Positions 53,607-63,006 of a DNA stretch of 64,000 nt are shown one piece after another. Where the stretch lies: contig JQIS01000001.1 in assembly GCA_000830175.1 (NCBI GenBank), positions 363,959 to 427,958 on the forward strand. Direction: 5' to 3'. A program made the translations under genes and the position numbers. The stretch comes from Sulfurovum sp. FS08-3. Its GTDB lineage: Bacteria > Campylobacterota > Campylobacteria > Campylobacterales > Sulfurovaceae. Position 1 is the first letter of the stretch, and every line of letters begins with the position of its first letter. A model generated the notes under the pieces. It was given only the letters and a program-made list of their open reading frames with translations. It did not search any database and was not told the DNA's origin.

Positions 53607-54100
53607 GACGAGCATTTTCAATGATGATGGCAATTACCGTCATGGTAGTCATGATGGGAGTAAGTGCGATGGTATTTACCCTCTCCAATAAAATCATTTT
53701 CGCAACCACAACGCAGTTTCAAAAAGAACAAGCCATCTTACTAGCCAAAAGCTACACTGAATTTACCATTATGGCGATTACAGGTAATAGTGGTTTAACG
53801 GGTGGAGCTACTTGTGTGGATGGAGTAGATGGTGAAATTGAGGGTATAAAGATTGGCACAAGTGCAACGGGCGATGTCGATTCGGGTATGGGGTATCGTG
53901 TGGCTACACGGGTCTCTTATATAGGCAACAATATCACTTGTACCAACCTTAACACTAGAATACTTGATACCAATCTCACTACCAATACCTCTCCCAATGT
54001 GATAATCGATGTGTATGTAGAGTATCGAGATGCCAATTTTCATAGAAACGGCGATGCTCCATGGATAACCTACCACCGCCGTACTCTTCAAAAAATATAG
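53603..54100 (+). CDS. Pseudopilin 3 of the MshQ operon, lacking Glu5
   Basis: 165 residues, start overlapping the previous stop (ATGA). R-R-A then F-S-M-M-M-A-I-T-V-M-V-V-M-M-G-V: a prepilin-like signal in which the +5 glutamate is replaced by Met. In type II secretion only GspK lacks Glu5 and sits at the tip, so this protein may play the tip role here (inference). The globular part has a Cys pair (A-T-C-V-D-G and I-T-C-T-N). A terminator follows. Confidence 0.75.
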   Translation: MRRAFSMMMAITVMVVMMGVSAMVFTLSNKIIFATTTQFQKEQAILLAKSYTEFTIMAITGNSGLTGGATCVDGVDGEIEGIKIGTSATGDVDSGMGYRVATRVSYIGNNITCTNLNTRILDTNLTTNTSPNVIIDVYVEYRDANFHRNGDAPWITYHRRTLQKI

Positions 54101-54137
54101 CATTCAACCTTAAAAGTTGAATGTCTCTCTTTTTTAT
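54101..54137 (+). terminator. Rho-independent terminator of the adhesin operon
   Basis: CATTCAAC-cttaaaa-GTTGAATG (8-bp stem) followed by TCTCTCTTTTTT. Confidence 0.8.
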
Positions 54138-54236
54138 TTACTCTGTATTTATGTAACTGAGCTATAATTTATTGTAAGGTATATAAGTGTAAATTTAGAT
54201 ACGACTATATTCCTATTTTGATCCAAAGGATATGTT

Positions 54237-54782
54237 ATGAACAGAAATATTGTAGGAAGACATTTTGATTTAACCGATGCAATCAAAAGCTATGTTGATG
54301 AGGCTCTTGATTCGCTTGATAAATACAATTTGGATATTATCTCTGCAACTACCATTATTTCAGCCAACGAAAAAAAAGGTAAAAAAGGGTTTGCGGTTGA
54401 ATTTGTTGTCAATCTCAAAGATAAAAACTCAATTGTAATAACTCAAAATGACAAAGATGTCTATGCCGCTACCGATTTGGCGATTGAAAGAGTCAAGAAG
54501 TCGCTAAGACGACACGCCGACAAGATTAAATCGCACAAAATTAATAGCTTTAAAGATTTGGGTGATGATGCGGTTGCGGTCTTGGATTTTGATCAAAATG
54601 TCACAAACGATGAAATTGAGATTGTTCCTATGGATTTGGAGTTGCATAAGCCGCTTAGTTTTGATGAAGCGATGGATGCACTTAGAGAAGAAAAAAATAG
54701 ACAATTTATCGTCTTTAATGACCACGATGGTTTGATGCGTGTAATGTACAAAAGAGCCGATGGAAAGTATGGACTCTATTAA
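54237..54782 (+). CDS. hpf: Ribosome hibernation promoting factor, long form
   Basis: 181 residues: an N-terminal ribosome-binding domain with alternating strands and helices (N-I-V-G-R-H-F-D-L-T-D-A-I, Y-A-A-T-D-L-A-I-E-R-V-K-K-S-L), and a C-terminal dimerisation tail (P-L-S-F-D-E-A-M-D-A-L, F-V-F-like I-V-F-N-D-H-D-G-L, Y-K-R-A-D-G-K-Y-G-L). It pairs 70S ribosomes into inactive 100S dimers in starvation. Standalone gene between two hairpins, with its own AT-rich promoter region. Confidence 0.93.
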   Translation: MNRNIVGRHFDLTDAIKSYVDEALDSLDKYNLDIISATTIISANEKKGKKGFAVEFVVNLKDKNSIVITQNDKDVYAATDLAIERVKKSLRRHADKIKSHKINSFKDLGDDAVAVLDFDQNVTNDEIEIVPMDLELHKPLSFDEAMDALREEKNRQFIVFNDHDGLMRVMYKRADGKYGLY

Positions 54783-54788
54783 TAGTTA

Positions 54789-54826
54789 CTAAGAGTCAAG
54801 TTTTTTGGCTCTTAGCTTAGTTTTAC
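54789..54826 (+). terminator. Probable terminator after hpf
   Basis: CTAAGAG, a 13-base loop, CTCTTAG, then CTTAGTTTT. The stem is short and the T-run weak. Confidence 0.45.
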
Positions 54827-54875
54827 CTATTTTAAGATACTATATCCCTTATAAATTTTTAGATTGAGGTTATGA

Positions 54876-55526
54876 ATGATGAAAAAAATCCTGCTTATGA
54901 CGTTAGCGATTGTGCTTCTTGCAAGTTGTAGTATTGATACAACCAAAAAAGAGTTTAACAAAACAGCACTCTCATGGTATCACAAAATTACCAATGCCAT
55001 TGCTGCAAATGATTTGGATAAAGCCGACGAGTATTATCTATCCATGCGTAGTGAACACACCAAATCGCCACTGCTTCAATCGACGATGATGATACTTGCT
55101 CATGCACACATGGACAAAGAGGAGTATCAATTGGCAAGTTATTACTTCAAAGAGTACAACAAGCGATTTGCGGTAGGCGATAGACAAGAGTATGCCGAGT
55201 TTATGACATTAAAAGCAGCATTTTTAGGGATTCGTGATACCAACAAAGATCAAAAATTGATGATGGACACGATTACCAATGCCAATAAGTTTCTCTACAC
55301 CTACCCCTCTTCACAATACAATCATCTTGTAAACACTATTCTTGTGCGATTAAAGATGAGCCAAATTCTTCTTAATGAGAATGTAGCCTCGCTCTACAAT
55401 CGTGTGGGCAAAGAGGATGCTGCAAAAATCTACCGAACCAAAAACCAATCCTCTTCTATCAAAATGTCCGATATATCAAAACCCGATGATAGTATTTTAA
55501 ACAAAGTGACCAAAGTATTTAACTAA
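54876..55526 (+). CDS. bamD: Outer membrane assembly lipoprotein BamD
   Basis: 216 residues. Lipobox L-L-A-S-C at Cys18, then TPR-like helices (W-Y-H-K-I-T-N-A-I-A-A-N-D-L-D-K-A, L-A-H-A-H-M-D-K-E-E-Y-Q-L-A-S-Y-Y-F-K-E-Y) typical of BamD/YfiO. It supports BamA in inserting outer membrane barrels. GAGG lies about six bases before the first of two adjacent ATGs (54876, 54879). The lon gene follows after a terminator. Confidence 0.9.
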   Translation: MMKKILLMTLAIVLLASCSIDTTKKEFNKTALSWYHKITNAIAANDLDKADEYYLSMRSEHTKSPLLQSTMMILAHAHMDKEEYQLASYYFKEYNKRFAVGDRQEYAEFMTLKAAFLGIRDTNKDQKLMMDTITNANKFLYTYPSSQYNHLVNTILVRLKMSQILLNENVASLYNRVGKEDAAKIYRTKNQSSSIKMSDISKPDDSILNKVTKVFN

Positions 55527-55542
55527 TACTTTAGCCACCATT

Positions 55543-55566
55543 AAGCACATAACTGTGCTTTTTTTT
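55543..55566 (+). terminator. Rho-independent terminator after bamD
   Basis: AAGCAC-ataact-GTGCTT followed by TTTTTT. Confidence 0.75.
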
Positions 55567-55604
55567 GAACACCATTTGTATTGAATAGACCAAAGGAGCA
55601 TAAT

Positions 55605-58022
55605 GTGCAATTAAGCGATTATGATAAATTTCCCACCAAAACCCCCATTATTATTGTAGAAAATATATTTCTCTATCCTTTTATGATTACCCCGCTTTTT
55701 TTGACCTCCAAAGATGATATTGATGCTGCGGCTTATGCGATTGAACACAATACGCTCATATTTATTGCTACGCCCACTTTTGACCCTCAAGAGACCAAAG
55801 AGGGGATGCATGCTATTAACTCTATAGGAGTTGTAGGTTCTATTATGCGAAAAGTTCAAATGCCCGATGGACGAGTTAAGATTCTTTTTCAAGGACTCTC
55901 ACGGGCTATTATCAAAAATGTTGAGATTGAGAAGCGACCCGCCATAGCCTTGATTGATACATTGGCGTACGATGAGTACAACTCCTTGCGAGTAGATGCT
56001 ATTATGGAGATACTAAGAGAGAAGCTTAAGCAACTCTCATCCTTTAGCTCTCAATTTCCCTCCGACCTAATTAAAAGCATTGAGCAAAACGGCAACCCCA
56101 ATCGTATCGTTGATTTGGTCTCCTCTATGATACACATTGATAACAAAAAGGCGTATGAGATATTTATTGAAAACTCTGCGGAAAATAGATTGCTTTCTAT
56201 TATCGAACTTGTAACCAAAGAGATTGAGACCTCCAAGCTTGAACGTGAAATTCGAGGCAAAGTGCATTCCAAGATTGAAAAGAGCAACAAAGAGTACTTT
56301 TTGCGTGAACAGCTCAAAGAGATACAAAACGAACTGGGAATTGATACCCACAAAGAAGAGGAGATAGCTCTCTTTCGAGAGAAGCTTGAAGCCATCAAGC
56401 CTCATATCGACCAAGGTGGTTACAAAGAGATACAAAAACAAATCGATAAACTTGCCCGTATGCACCCCGATAGTGGCGATGCCAATGTGTTGCAAAGCTA
56501 TTTGGAGTGGGTTTTTGAGATTCCTTTTGGAAAAATTTCCAAAAAACCTTTAAGCGTATCGGCGGTAGAAGTGGAGCTTAATAGAGATCACTACTCTCTT
56601 GAAAAACCCAAAGAGCGAATTTTGGAGTATTTTGCCATCAAAGAGTTGGCAGAGCTTAGAGGGGCGAGTGAAGCAAAAGGGGTTATTTTGTGTTTTGCAG
56701 GACCCCCAGGAGTGGGTAAAACTTCTCTAGCCAACTCCATAGCCAAGGCTCTCAATCGTCCTTTGGTGCGATTGGCATTGGGTGGATTGGAAGATGTCAA
56801 TGAGTTGCGAGGACATCGAAGAACCTATGTAGGAGCAATGCCTGGACGTGTTGTGCAAGGCTTGATAGAGGCTAGTAGTATGGATGCTGTGATGGTGCTT
56901 GATGAGATTGATAAAGTAGGACGAAGTTTTCGTGGCGACCCAACAGCGGCCTTGTTAGAGATACTCGACCCCGAACAAAACACACACTACCGTGACTACT
57001 ATCTCAATTTTCATATTGATCTCTCCCGTGCAATCTTTATCGCTACTGCCAATGAGGTAGGTAAAATCCCCGCTCCTTTGCGTGATAGAATGGAGTTTAT
57101 TTGGCTCAATAGCTATACACCCGATGAGAAATTTGAGATTGCCAAACGCTATCTTATTCCTCAAGAGCTAAAAAAACACGCTTTGCAAAAAAGAGAGTTT
57201 AAAATCAACGATTTGGCTCTCAAAAAGCTTATTGATGAATACACAAGAGAGGCGGGTGTGCGAAATTTGCGACGCAAAATCAACGGTGTGATTCGCAAAG
57301 GGGTGCGTGAAATGGTAGCCGATAAGAGTATCGACAAAATATCCGTAACGCTCAAAAATCTAGCCCACTACGGTGATAAAAAGGTTTTTGAGATTTCACC
57401 CGTAGAGGATAAGCCCAGTATCGGGATTGTCAATGGTTTGGCATGGACGGCTGTGGGGGGCGATGTACTCACGATTGAAGCTATCAAAATCAAAGGCAAA
57501 GGAAACTTGCAACTCACGGGAAGTTTGGGCGATGTGATGAAAGAGTCGGCTCGTATTGCAATGAGTGTGGTGAAGATTTTGATTGATGAGGGGTATTTGA
57601 CGATTATCCAAGAGAGCATTCCCAAAAGTCTCAAAGAGATAGAAGAGGGTATAGAGCTTTCGCACAATGAGGTTTATCAGCGTTACGATTTGCATATCCA
57701 TATTCCAGAGGGTGCTACTCCCAAAGATGGACCTAGTGCTGGTATTGCGTTGTGTAGCGTGATTGCCTCAATACTATCGGAGAGAAAAATAGACAATACG
57801 GTAGCTATGACGGGTGAAGTGACCCTAAGGGGCAAAGTTTTGCCTATTGGTGGACTCAAAGAGAAGCTTATCGCAGGATACAAAGCGGGTGTAACCAAAG
57901 TACTCATCCCTGCCAAAAATTATGAGCGAGACTTAGAGGATATTCCCGATGAAGTCAAACAACACGTTGAAATCATTGCGGTAGAGGATATTAAAGAGGT
58001 GCTAGAGATAGTTCTTTTGTAA
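55605..58022 (+). CDS. lon: ATP-dependent protease Lon
   Basis: 805 residues from GTG 55605, chosen because AAAGGAG lies six bases upstream and the protein then opens Q-L-S-D-Y-D-K-F-P; an in-frame TTG at 55581 has no ribosome site. An N-terminal LAN domain is followed by the AAA+ module with Walker A G-P-P-G-V-G-K-T (about 366) and D-E-I-D-K-V-G, then the C-terminal protease with catalytic Ser711 in P-K-D-G-P-S-A-G and the Lys in G-G-L-K-E-K. Degrades misfolded and regulatory proteins. Confidence 0.96.
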   Translation: MQLSDYDKFPTKTPIIIVENIFLYPFMITPLFLTSKDDIDAAAYAIEHNTLIFIATPTFDPQETKEGMHAINSIGVVGSIMRKVQMPDGRVKILFQGLSRAIIKNVEIEKRPAIALIDTLAYDEYNSLRVDAIMEILREKLKQLSSFSSQFPSDLIKSIEQNGNPNRIVDLVSSMIHIDNKKAYEIFIENSAENRLLSIIELVTKEIETSKLEREIRGKVHSKIEKSNKEYFLREQLKEIQNELGIDTHKEEEIALFREKLEAIKPHIDQGGYKEIQKQIDKLARMHPDSGDANVLQSYLEWVFEIPFGKISKKPLSVSAVEVELNRDHYSLEKPKERILEYFAIKELAELRGASEAKGVILCFAGPPGVGKTSLANSIAKALNRPLVRLALGGLEDVNELRGHRRTYVGAMPGRVVQGLIEASSMDAVMVLDEIDKVGRSFRGDPTAALLEILDPEQNTHYRDYYLNFHIDLSRAIFIATANEVGKIPAPLRDRMEFIWLNSYTPDEKFEIAKRYLIPQELKKHALQKREFKINDLALKKLIDEYTREAGVRNLRRKINGVIRKGVREMVADKSIDKISVTLKNLAHYGDKKVFEISPVEDKPSIGIVNGLAWTAVGGDVLTIEAIKIKGKGNLQLTGSLGDVMKESARIAMSVVKILIDEGYLTIIQESIPKSLKEIEEGIELSHNEVYQRYDLHIHIPEGATPKDGPSAGIALCSVIASILSERKIDNTVAMTGEVTLRGKVLPIGGLKEKLIAGYKAGVTKVLIPAKNYERDLEDIPDEVKQHVEIIAVEDIKEVLEIVLL

Positions 58023-58192
58023 CCCCGATTCATTTCTTGTCATCTTGAATGTGTTTTGAGATGTTCGTATGTGCCTACCAAATCACTTTATGGGCGTTTG
58101 CAATGATGGGAGTTTTGCAACACGCAGACCATAAGGTGTATAGATTAACCTTTGTGATGTATAATCGTTTTAATAATTTTTAAGGAGTTTCG

Positions 58193-58780
58193 ATGAAGCG
58201 ATTAATTGCTTTGATAGGCGTTGTGATGCTTTTTGCTGTGCATGGTTTTGCATTAAATGAGAATGGGACAAGTAATGAAAATCTCTTTCAAATCAAAGAT
58301 ATTAACGGTACTACCTACAACATAGAGGCTTTGCCTAATGGTTTGCAGTTTAAAGAGTTTAAAGATAAGGTGGTTTTTTTGGAGTTTTTTGGTCACAAAT
58401 GCCCCCCTTGTATGAAGTCTATTCCAGAGTATATCAAGCTTCAAGAGCGATACAAAGAGAAATTGGTCATTGTTGCCATCGAAGTTCAGGGACTTACAAC
58501 CGCCCAAACCGCTGAGTTTGCTAAACAAAAAGGGATTAATTATGTGACAATTTCACAAGCCGATGCCGATATTTTTGTCGAACATATCGCAACGCGTGCC
58601 AATTGGAGCGGAGCTATTCCATTTTTAATTATTTTGGATCAAAAAGGTGAAGTGCAAACCATGCAGGCGGGACTTATTCCAAAAAGTGCTTTGGAGAGTG
58701 TTATAGAGACCCTTGATACGCAAAACAATAAGGAGACCAATACGACGAATAATAAGGACAGCAATACGACCCAAAAGTAA
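58193..58780 (+). CDS. TlpA-like exported thioredoxin-fold protein
   Basis: 195 residues: signal peptide (A-L-I-G-V-V-M-L-F-A-V-H-G-F-A), thioredoxin fold with C-P-P-C in F-F-G-H-K-C-P-P-C-M-K, cis-Pro in A-I-P-F-L-I-I, and an odd Asn/Thr-rich tail (N-N-K-E-T-N-T-T-N-N-K-D-S-N-T-T). A periplasmic thiol-disulfide reductase is likely. It is a second TlpA-like protein besides the one before ftsY, with which it shares general layout but not the lipobox. Confidence 0.85.
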   Translation: MKRLIALIGVVMLFAVHGFALNENGTSNENLFQIKDINGTTYNIEALPNGLQFKEFKDKVVFLEFFGHKCPPCMKSIPEYIKLQERYKEKLVIVAIEVQGLTTAQTAEFAKQKGINYVTISQADADIFVEHIATRANWSGAIPFLIILDQKGEVQTMQAGLIPKSALESVIETLDTQNNKETNTTNNKDSNTTQK

Positions 58781-58882
58781 ACCCTATTATTTAAGTCTAT
58801 TTTATATTTTTTTCGCTATAATCGCAGGACTTATTCACCAAATTTTGGGTGCAACTTACAATTTAACACAAAAGGCAAAAAA

Positions 58883-59077
58883 ATGGCAAGAAAATGTAGC
58901 GTTACAGGCAAGGGACCATTAGTAGGGAACAACGTTTCTCACGCTAATAACAAAACCAAGAGAAGACAACTTCCAAATCTTAGAAATGTAAAAATTACAC
59001 TCGAAGATGGTACGATCAAAAAAATCAAAATTGCTGCTTCTACGTTAAGAACGATGAAGAAGCAATCGGCTCAATAG
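58883..59077 (+). CDS. rpmB: 50S ribosomal protein L28
   Basis: 64 residues, basic, with [21 protein letters not shown] and [10 protein letters not shown], the standard L28 signature. The upstream region contains a -10-like CTATAAT at 58815-58821. Followed by a CCTTG...CAAGG hairpin (59084-59101) without a T-run. Confidence 0.96.
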   Translation: MARKCSVTGKGPLVGNNVSHANNKTKRRQLPNLRNVKITLEDGTIKKIKIAASTLRTMKKQSAQ

Positions 59078-59275
59078 TAACTCCTTGAACAACATCAAGG
59101 GGTTCTAGCCCAATGATTTTTGTTTGCAATTCTACAAACTCCAAAAGATTTTTACAACCTACTATCTATTTTTCATTCAATACCCCTTCTATTTCAAACC
59201 TTTTTATCTTTTTATTGTTCATTGTTGTGATACTATTAGATAAAATTATTCCAAAAAAACCACAGGAGTTAAAAT

Positions 59276-60460
59276 ATGTTTAGTATCTTCCCCATTAAAG
59301 GCAATGTAACCGCCCCCAATGGATTTTATTGCGACGGAGTCAATGTTGGAATGCGAAAAGGCAATGATGGCGATGTGGCCTTTATTCGTAGTGATGTTTT
59401 GTGTGATATTAGTGCCGTTTTTACCACCAATCGCTTTTGTGCGGCACCCATTGTGCATTTCAAAAACTATCCCACAGGCTTTCAAACCAATTTTTTGCTT
59501 ATCAATGCCAAAAATGCCAACGCCATGACGGGTTCAAAAGGGGTGGAGGATATTAACACTATCTTTTCCAAACTCAATCGCACAGAGGTTGTCAATCCCG
59601 TCATGAGTTCAACGGGTGTGATTGGCTATCGACTCAATATAGATAAAATTGTATCGGCTTTTGAGATGTTTGATTTTGATGCTAAAAACCATGAAAAATT
59701 AGCCCGTGCTATTATGACTACGGATAGTTTTGAGAAACAACTTGCTTTTGATGTGGTCATGCACGATGGTAGTAGCTTCAAGATAGGAGCTGTTTGCAAG
59801 GGAGCGGGAATGATTAATCCTGCTATGGCGACCATGCTCTGTTTTGTCACCACTGATGCTGCTATCCCCAAAAGCGACATGGATGAACTTTTGCATGAGG
59901 CCGCTGGGCAATCTTTTAATCGAATCTCCGTTGATGGCGATACCTCTACTAATGATACACTGATGCTTATGGCAAACAAAACATCAGGGGCTTACAACAA
60001 AGAGGCGTTTAGAGAAGCGTTAAATACCATTACTTTCAATCTTGCTATGATGATTTTAAAAGATGGCGAGGGGGCTACGAAGCTGGTATCGTTTGAAGTC
60101 AAGGGAGCTAAAAGCCTTGAAGATGCTCAAAAAGCTTCGATGGCACTGAGCAACTCTTTGCTTGTAAAAACTGCTCTCTTTGGAGAAGATCCCAACTGGG
60201 GACGTATCGCTTCAACCATAGGAGCTAGTGGGATAGAGTGTGACGAGGAGCTTTTAACCATTCATTACGATGATTTGCTCATCTACTCCCATGAGTTTAG
60301 AGAACTCGACAAAGAGCGAGAAGAGAAAGCCTATGCGATTATGAAGCAAGAGAGCTTTAAGGTGATTTGCGATTTGGGATTGGGAGAGTATAGCTACAAA
60401 AGTTACGGATGCGATTTAAGCTACGATTATGTCAAAATCAATGCAGAGTATCGAACTTAA
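59276..60460 (+). CDS. argJ: Glutamate N-acetyltransferase / amino-acid acetyltransferase ArgJ
   Basis: 394 residues. Transfers acetyl from N-acetylornithine to glutamate in arginine synthesis. The autocleavage and nucleophile motif K-G-A-G-M-I-N-P-A-M-A-T-M-L is present with Thr186, plus D-P-N-W-G-R-I (substrate pocket) and the closing Y-V-K-I-N-A-E-Y-R-T. The ATG has AGGAG upstream. The two-subunit enzyme forms after self-cleavage before Thr186. Confidence 0.96.
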   Translation: MFSIFPIKGNVTAPNGFYCDGVNVGMRKGNDGDVAFIRSDVLCDISAVFTTNRFCAAPIVHFKNYPTGFQTNFLLINAKNANAMTGSKGVEDINTIFSKLNRTEVVNPVMSSTGVIGYRLNIDKIVSAFEMFDFDAKNHEKLARAIMTTDSFEKQLAFDVVMHDGSSFKIGAVCKGAGMINPAMATMLCFVTTDAAIPKSDMDELLHEAAGQSFNRISVDGDTSTNDTLMLMANKTSGAYNKEAFREALNTITFNLAMMILKDGEGATKLVSFEVKGAKSLEDAQKASMALSNSLLVKTALFGEDPNWGRIASTIGASGIECDEELLTIHYDDLLIYSHEFRELDKEREEKAYAIMKQESFKVICDLGLGEYSYKSYGCDLSYDYVKINAEYRT

Positions 60461-60462
60461 CA

Positions 60463-61524
60463 ATGAAACGTTTGGTTTTTGCCTTACTCTTTGTCAATTG
60501 GCTAATGGCAACTGCATGGTGTCCCATTTGCGGTAACGATTTGAAAATACACCAAGCTACTGCTCACAAAGCCAAGCTGCACAACGGCACGGAGCGTCAT
60601 TACTGCTCTTTACGCTGTTTGGTAGTTGATAGCCAAGAGTACGGTATCGACGATATTCGTGTGAGGGATTATCAAAACAAAACCTTTATCGATGCCAATG
60701 GCTCGTTGTATGTCGTAGGCTCATCGCTTCAAGGGGTGCATTCTAAGCTATCCAAAGTGGCTTTTGCCAACCCAAAAGATGCTCAAGCTTTTGCTAGGCA
60801 AAAAGGTGGTGTAATCAAAAGCTTTGAAGAGGCACGAAAGATAGCCCTCGATTCCCTCAAAACCGATAATGCCTATGATGCCAAAATCAAAACCGCAAAA
60901 ATTTATCCTATGGGCAAAAAGATTTATACCCAAAAGTGCAAGAGTTTTGCCATAGAGCTTAATGATTTTTTGGAGATTGATGAGCTAAAATCGCACATAG
61001 AGACTCAAAACCTATGCCCCCATCTCAACGCTAGGCAGTTTCAAGCCCTCGCTTTGTATCTATGGGAGCAACAACGCCATAATGTTTGGGAGGATATAGA
61101 AGATAGAGTGGTGGTGGGCGAGGATGAAAAGTGTCCCGTTTGCGGGATGTTTACCTACAAATACCCCCGTTGGGCGGCTCAAATCTTTTTTGCTCATGAC
61201 CATCACGAACACCATGTGAGCTTTGATGGTGTCAAAGACCTTATGAAATTCTATTTTGATCCCAATAAGTGGGGCAATTATCAACACATTCATGCCAAGA
61301 CAATGACCAAAATCCTTGTCACCAACTACTATACCCAAAAAGCTATCGATGCCAAAAGTGCTTTTTATGTCATAGGAAGCGATACCTATGGACCTATGGG
61401 GCATGAACTTATCCCTTTTGGCTCTCTCCCCGAGGCTTTGAGCTTCAAAAACGACCATCGAGGCGAAAAAATCGTGCGATTTGATGAGATAACTCCAGCA
61501 ATGGTTTACGCACTTGATAAATAA
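60463..61524 (+). CDS. NosL-family protein with two NosL modules
   Basis: 353 residues from ATG 60463, three bases after argJ; a longer frame reaches back into argJ but would lack the signal peptide (K-R-L-V-F-A-L-L-F-V-N-W-L-M-A) that this start supplies. Two NosL-like modules: the first with C-P-I-C-G and a degenerate middle, the second with the copper-binding C-P-V-C-G-M and a His-rich run (H-D-H-H-E-H-H). NosL delivers copper to nitrous-oxide reductase; here no nosZ is seen, so a general copper or heme-handling role is possible. Confidence 0.85.
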   Translation: MKRLVFALLFVNWLMATAWCPICGNDLKIHQATAHKAKLHNGTERHYCSLRCLVVDSQEYGIDDIRVRDYQNKTFIDANGSLYVVGSSLQGVHSKLSKVAFANPKDAQAFARQKGGVIKSFEEARKIALDSLKTDNAYDAKIKTAKIYPMGKKIYTQKCKSFAIELNDFLEIDELKSHIETQNLCPHLNARQFQALALYLWEQQRHNVWEDIEDRVVVGEDEKCPVCGMFTYKYPRWAAQIFFAHDHHEHHVSFDGVKDLMKFYFDPNKWGNYQHIHAKTMTKILVTNYYTQKAIDAKSAFYVIGSDTYGPMGHELIPFGSLPEALSFKNDHRGEKIVRFDEITPAMVYALDK

Positions 61525-61831
61525 CAAAAGCAAAAGAGTCTTAATGGGCTTTGGAGTTTTGATACTTTTTGGGGCAGTGGAGATACTCTATCTCCATGAA
61601 ACAAAGAGTATGAAGCCTCTTGAGAGGGTACTCAAAAAACAGTTTGTGACTCTTAGTACCCTACCAGACCTTGCTATAGCTACGGAAGCCACTTTTGTAC
61701 GCCACCGTAGCCTAAGTACTCTCTTTGAAGTCTATCGTGAGGGCGGGGGACTCATCTGTTATTTTCCTACGACTTACGCCTATTGGTATGCTCCCACCCT
61801 CAATCAAACGCCCTCCAAAGTGATACAATGA
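61514..61831 (+). CDS. Small membrane-anchored protein in the NosL cluster
   Basis: 105 residues if TTG 61514 (inside the NosL end) is used, 95 from ATG 61544; neither has a strong ribosome site. One membrane helix follows a basic stretch (V-L-M-G-F-G-V-L-I-L-F-G-A-V-E-I), then a short extracytoplasmic domain. The stop overlaps the permease start (ATGA). No family recognised; the position suggests a subunit of the transporter. Confidence 0.65.
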   Translation: MINNKSKRVLMGFGVLILFGAVEILYLHETKSMKPLERVLKKQFVTLSTLPDLAIATEATFVRHRSLSTLFEVYREGGGLICYFPTTYAYWYAPTLNQTPSKVIQ

Positions 61832-63006
61832 AAAGAATCAATCTCTACTTTGTCGAATACGCCCTTAGCTCCCTTGTGAGAAACAAGAGCAAAAATCTCT
61901 CTATAGTTGCCATTTTTACGCTCTTGATTTTTCTTGTAAGTTCCATACTTTTGATTGCCAACTCTATCAAATACGAGCTTTTGAGTACGGTTGAAACGCT
62001 TCCCGATATGACCATTACACAACTCAAAGCAGGACGAGTCGTGGAGATAGAGGAGTCCATCGTCGATGAAATCGTGCAAATTGCAGGTGTAAGCGATGCC
62101 ATTGCTAGGGTTTGGGGGTATTATTATTTTGAAAATGCGGGAGCTAACTTTAGTATCGTAGGAATAGATAGCTACGAAAATCAATACAAAACGACTCTTG
62201 CCCAAGTCGCCACGCTCTACGATAGCGATACGATGCAAGACTCCATGGTGGTAGGGGAGGGGGTTGGCAAAATATTGGCAAAAAGTTATTATCAAGAGTA
62301 TTTCAACTTCATTTTACCCAATGGCAAACTCAAAAAGATGCGTATTGCGGGAGTCTTTAAAGGTGCAACACAACTTGAGTCCAACGATATGATTATCCTA
62401 TCTAAAACCAACGCTAGAGAGATTTTTGCAATGGAGGAGGGGTATGCTACCGATATTGTTGTTAAGGTTGCCAATCCCACGGAAGTTCCTACCGTTGTAG
62501 CCAAAATCAAAGCCCTCATTCCTAGTAGTCGCATCATTACCCAAGAGGATTTGCGTATAAGCTATGCCAATATTTTTAATTACAAAAGCGGTATCTTTTT
62601 GAGTCTCTTTGTGGTGGCACTCTTTGCTTTTTTTATGATAGTGTATGACAAATCAAGTGCTATGAGTTCGCATGAACGACACGAAATTGGCGTACTTAAG
62701 GCATTGGGTTGGAGGGTAGAGGATATACTCAAAGAGCGATTGGTTGAAGCGTTGATGGTTTCGTTGTTTGCCTACATAGTGGGTGTAGTTTTGGCTTTGG
62801 CTTTTGTCTTTTTAGCCAATGCTCCACTGCTGCAAAATATTTTTGTGGGCTATAGCAATCTCAAAAGCTCTTTTGAGCTCCCTTTTGTACTTGATGGCAC
62901 GATTTTGGCACTTATTTTTTTGATTACCATTCCTATCTATATCGGTGCTACTCTTATTCCCTCATGGCAAGTAGCTACCATGGAGAGCGATGAGGTGATC
63001 CGTTAA
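61828..63006 (+). CDS. FtsX-like ABC transporter permease
   Basis: 392 residues from ATG 61828 (overlapping the previous stop). One N-terminal helix (A-I-F-T-L-L-I-F-L-V-S-S-I-L-L), a ~200-residue MacB-PCD-like periplasmic domain, then three C-terminal helices (F-L-S-L-F-V-V-A-L-F-A-F-F, A-Y-I-V-G-V-V-L-A-L-A, L-A-L-I-F-L-I-T-I-P-I-Y) framing E-I-G-V-L-K-A-L-G-W. The ATPase gene that should follow is absent; a convergent gene abuts its stop codon. Confidence 0.9.
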   Translation: MKRINLYFVEYALSSLVRNKSKNLSIVAIFTLLIFLVSSILLIANSIKYELLSTVETLPDMTITQLKAGRVVEIEESIVDEIVQIAGVSDAIARVWGYYYFENAGANFSIVGIDSYENQYKTTLAQVATLYDSDTMQDSMVVGEGVGKILAKSYYQEYFNFILPNGKLKKMRIAGVFKGATQLESNDMIILSKTNAREIFAMEEGYATDIVVKVANPTEVPTVVAKIKALIPSSRIITQEDLRISYANIFNYKSGIFLSLFVVALFAFFMIVYDKSSAMSSHERHEIGVLKALGWRVEDILKERLVEALMVSLFAYIVGVVLALAFVFLANAPLLQNIFVGYSNLKSSFELPFVLDGTILALIFLITIPIYIGATLIPSWQVATMESDEVIR

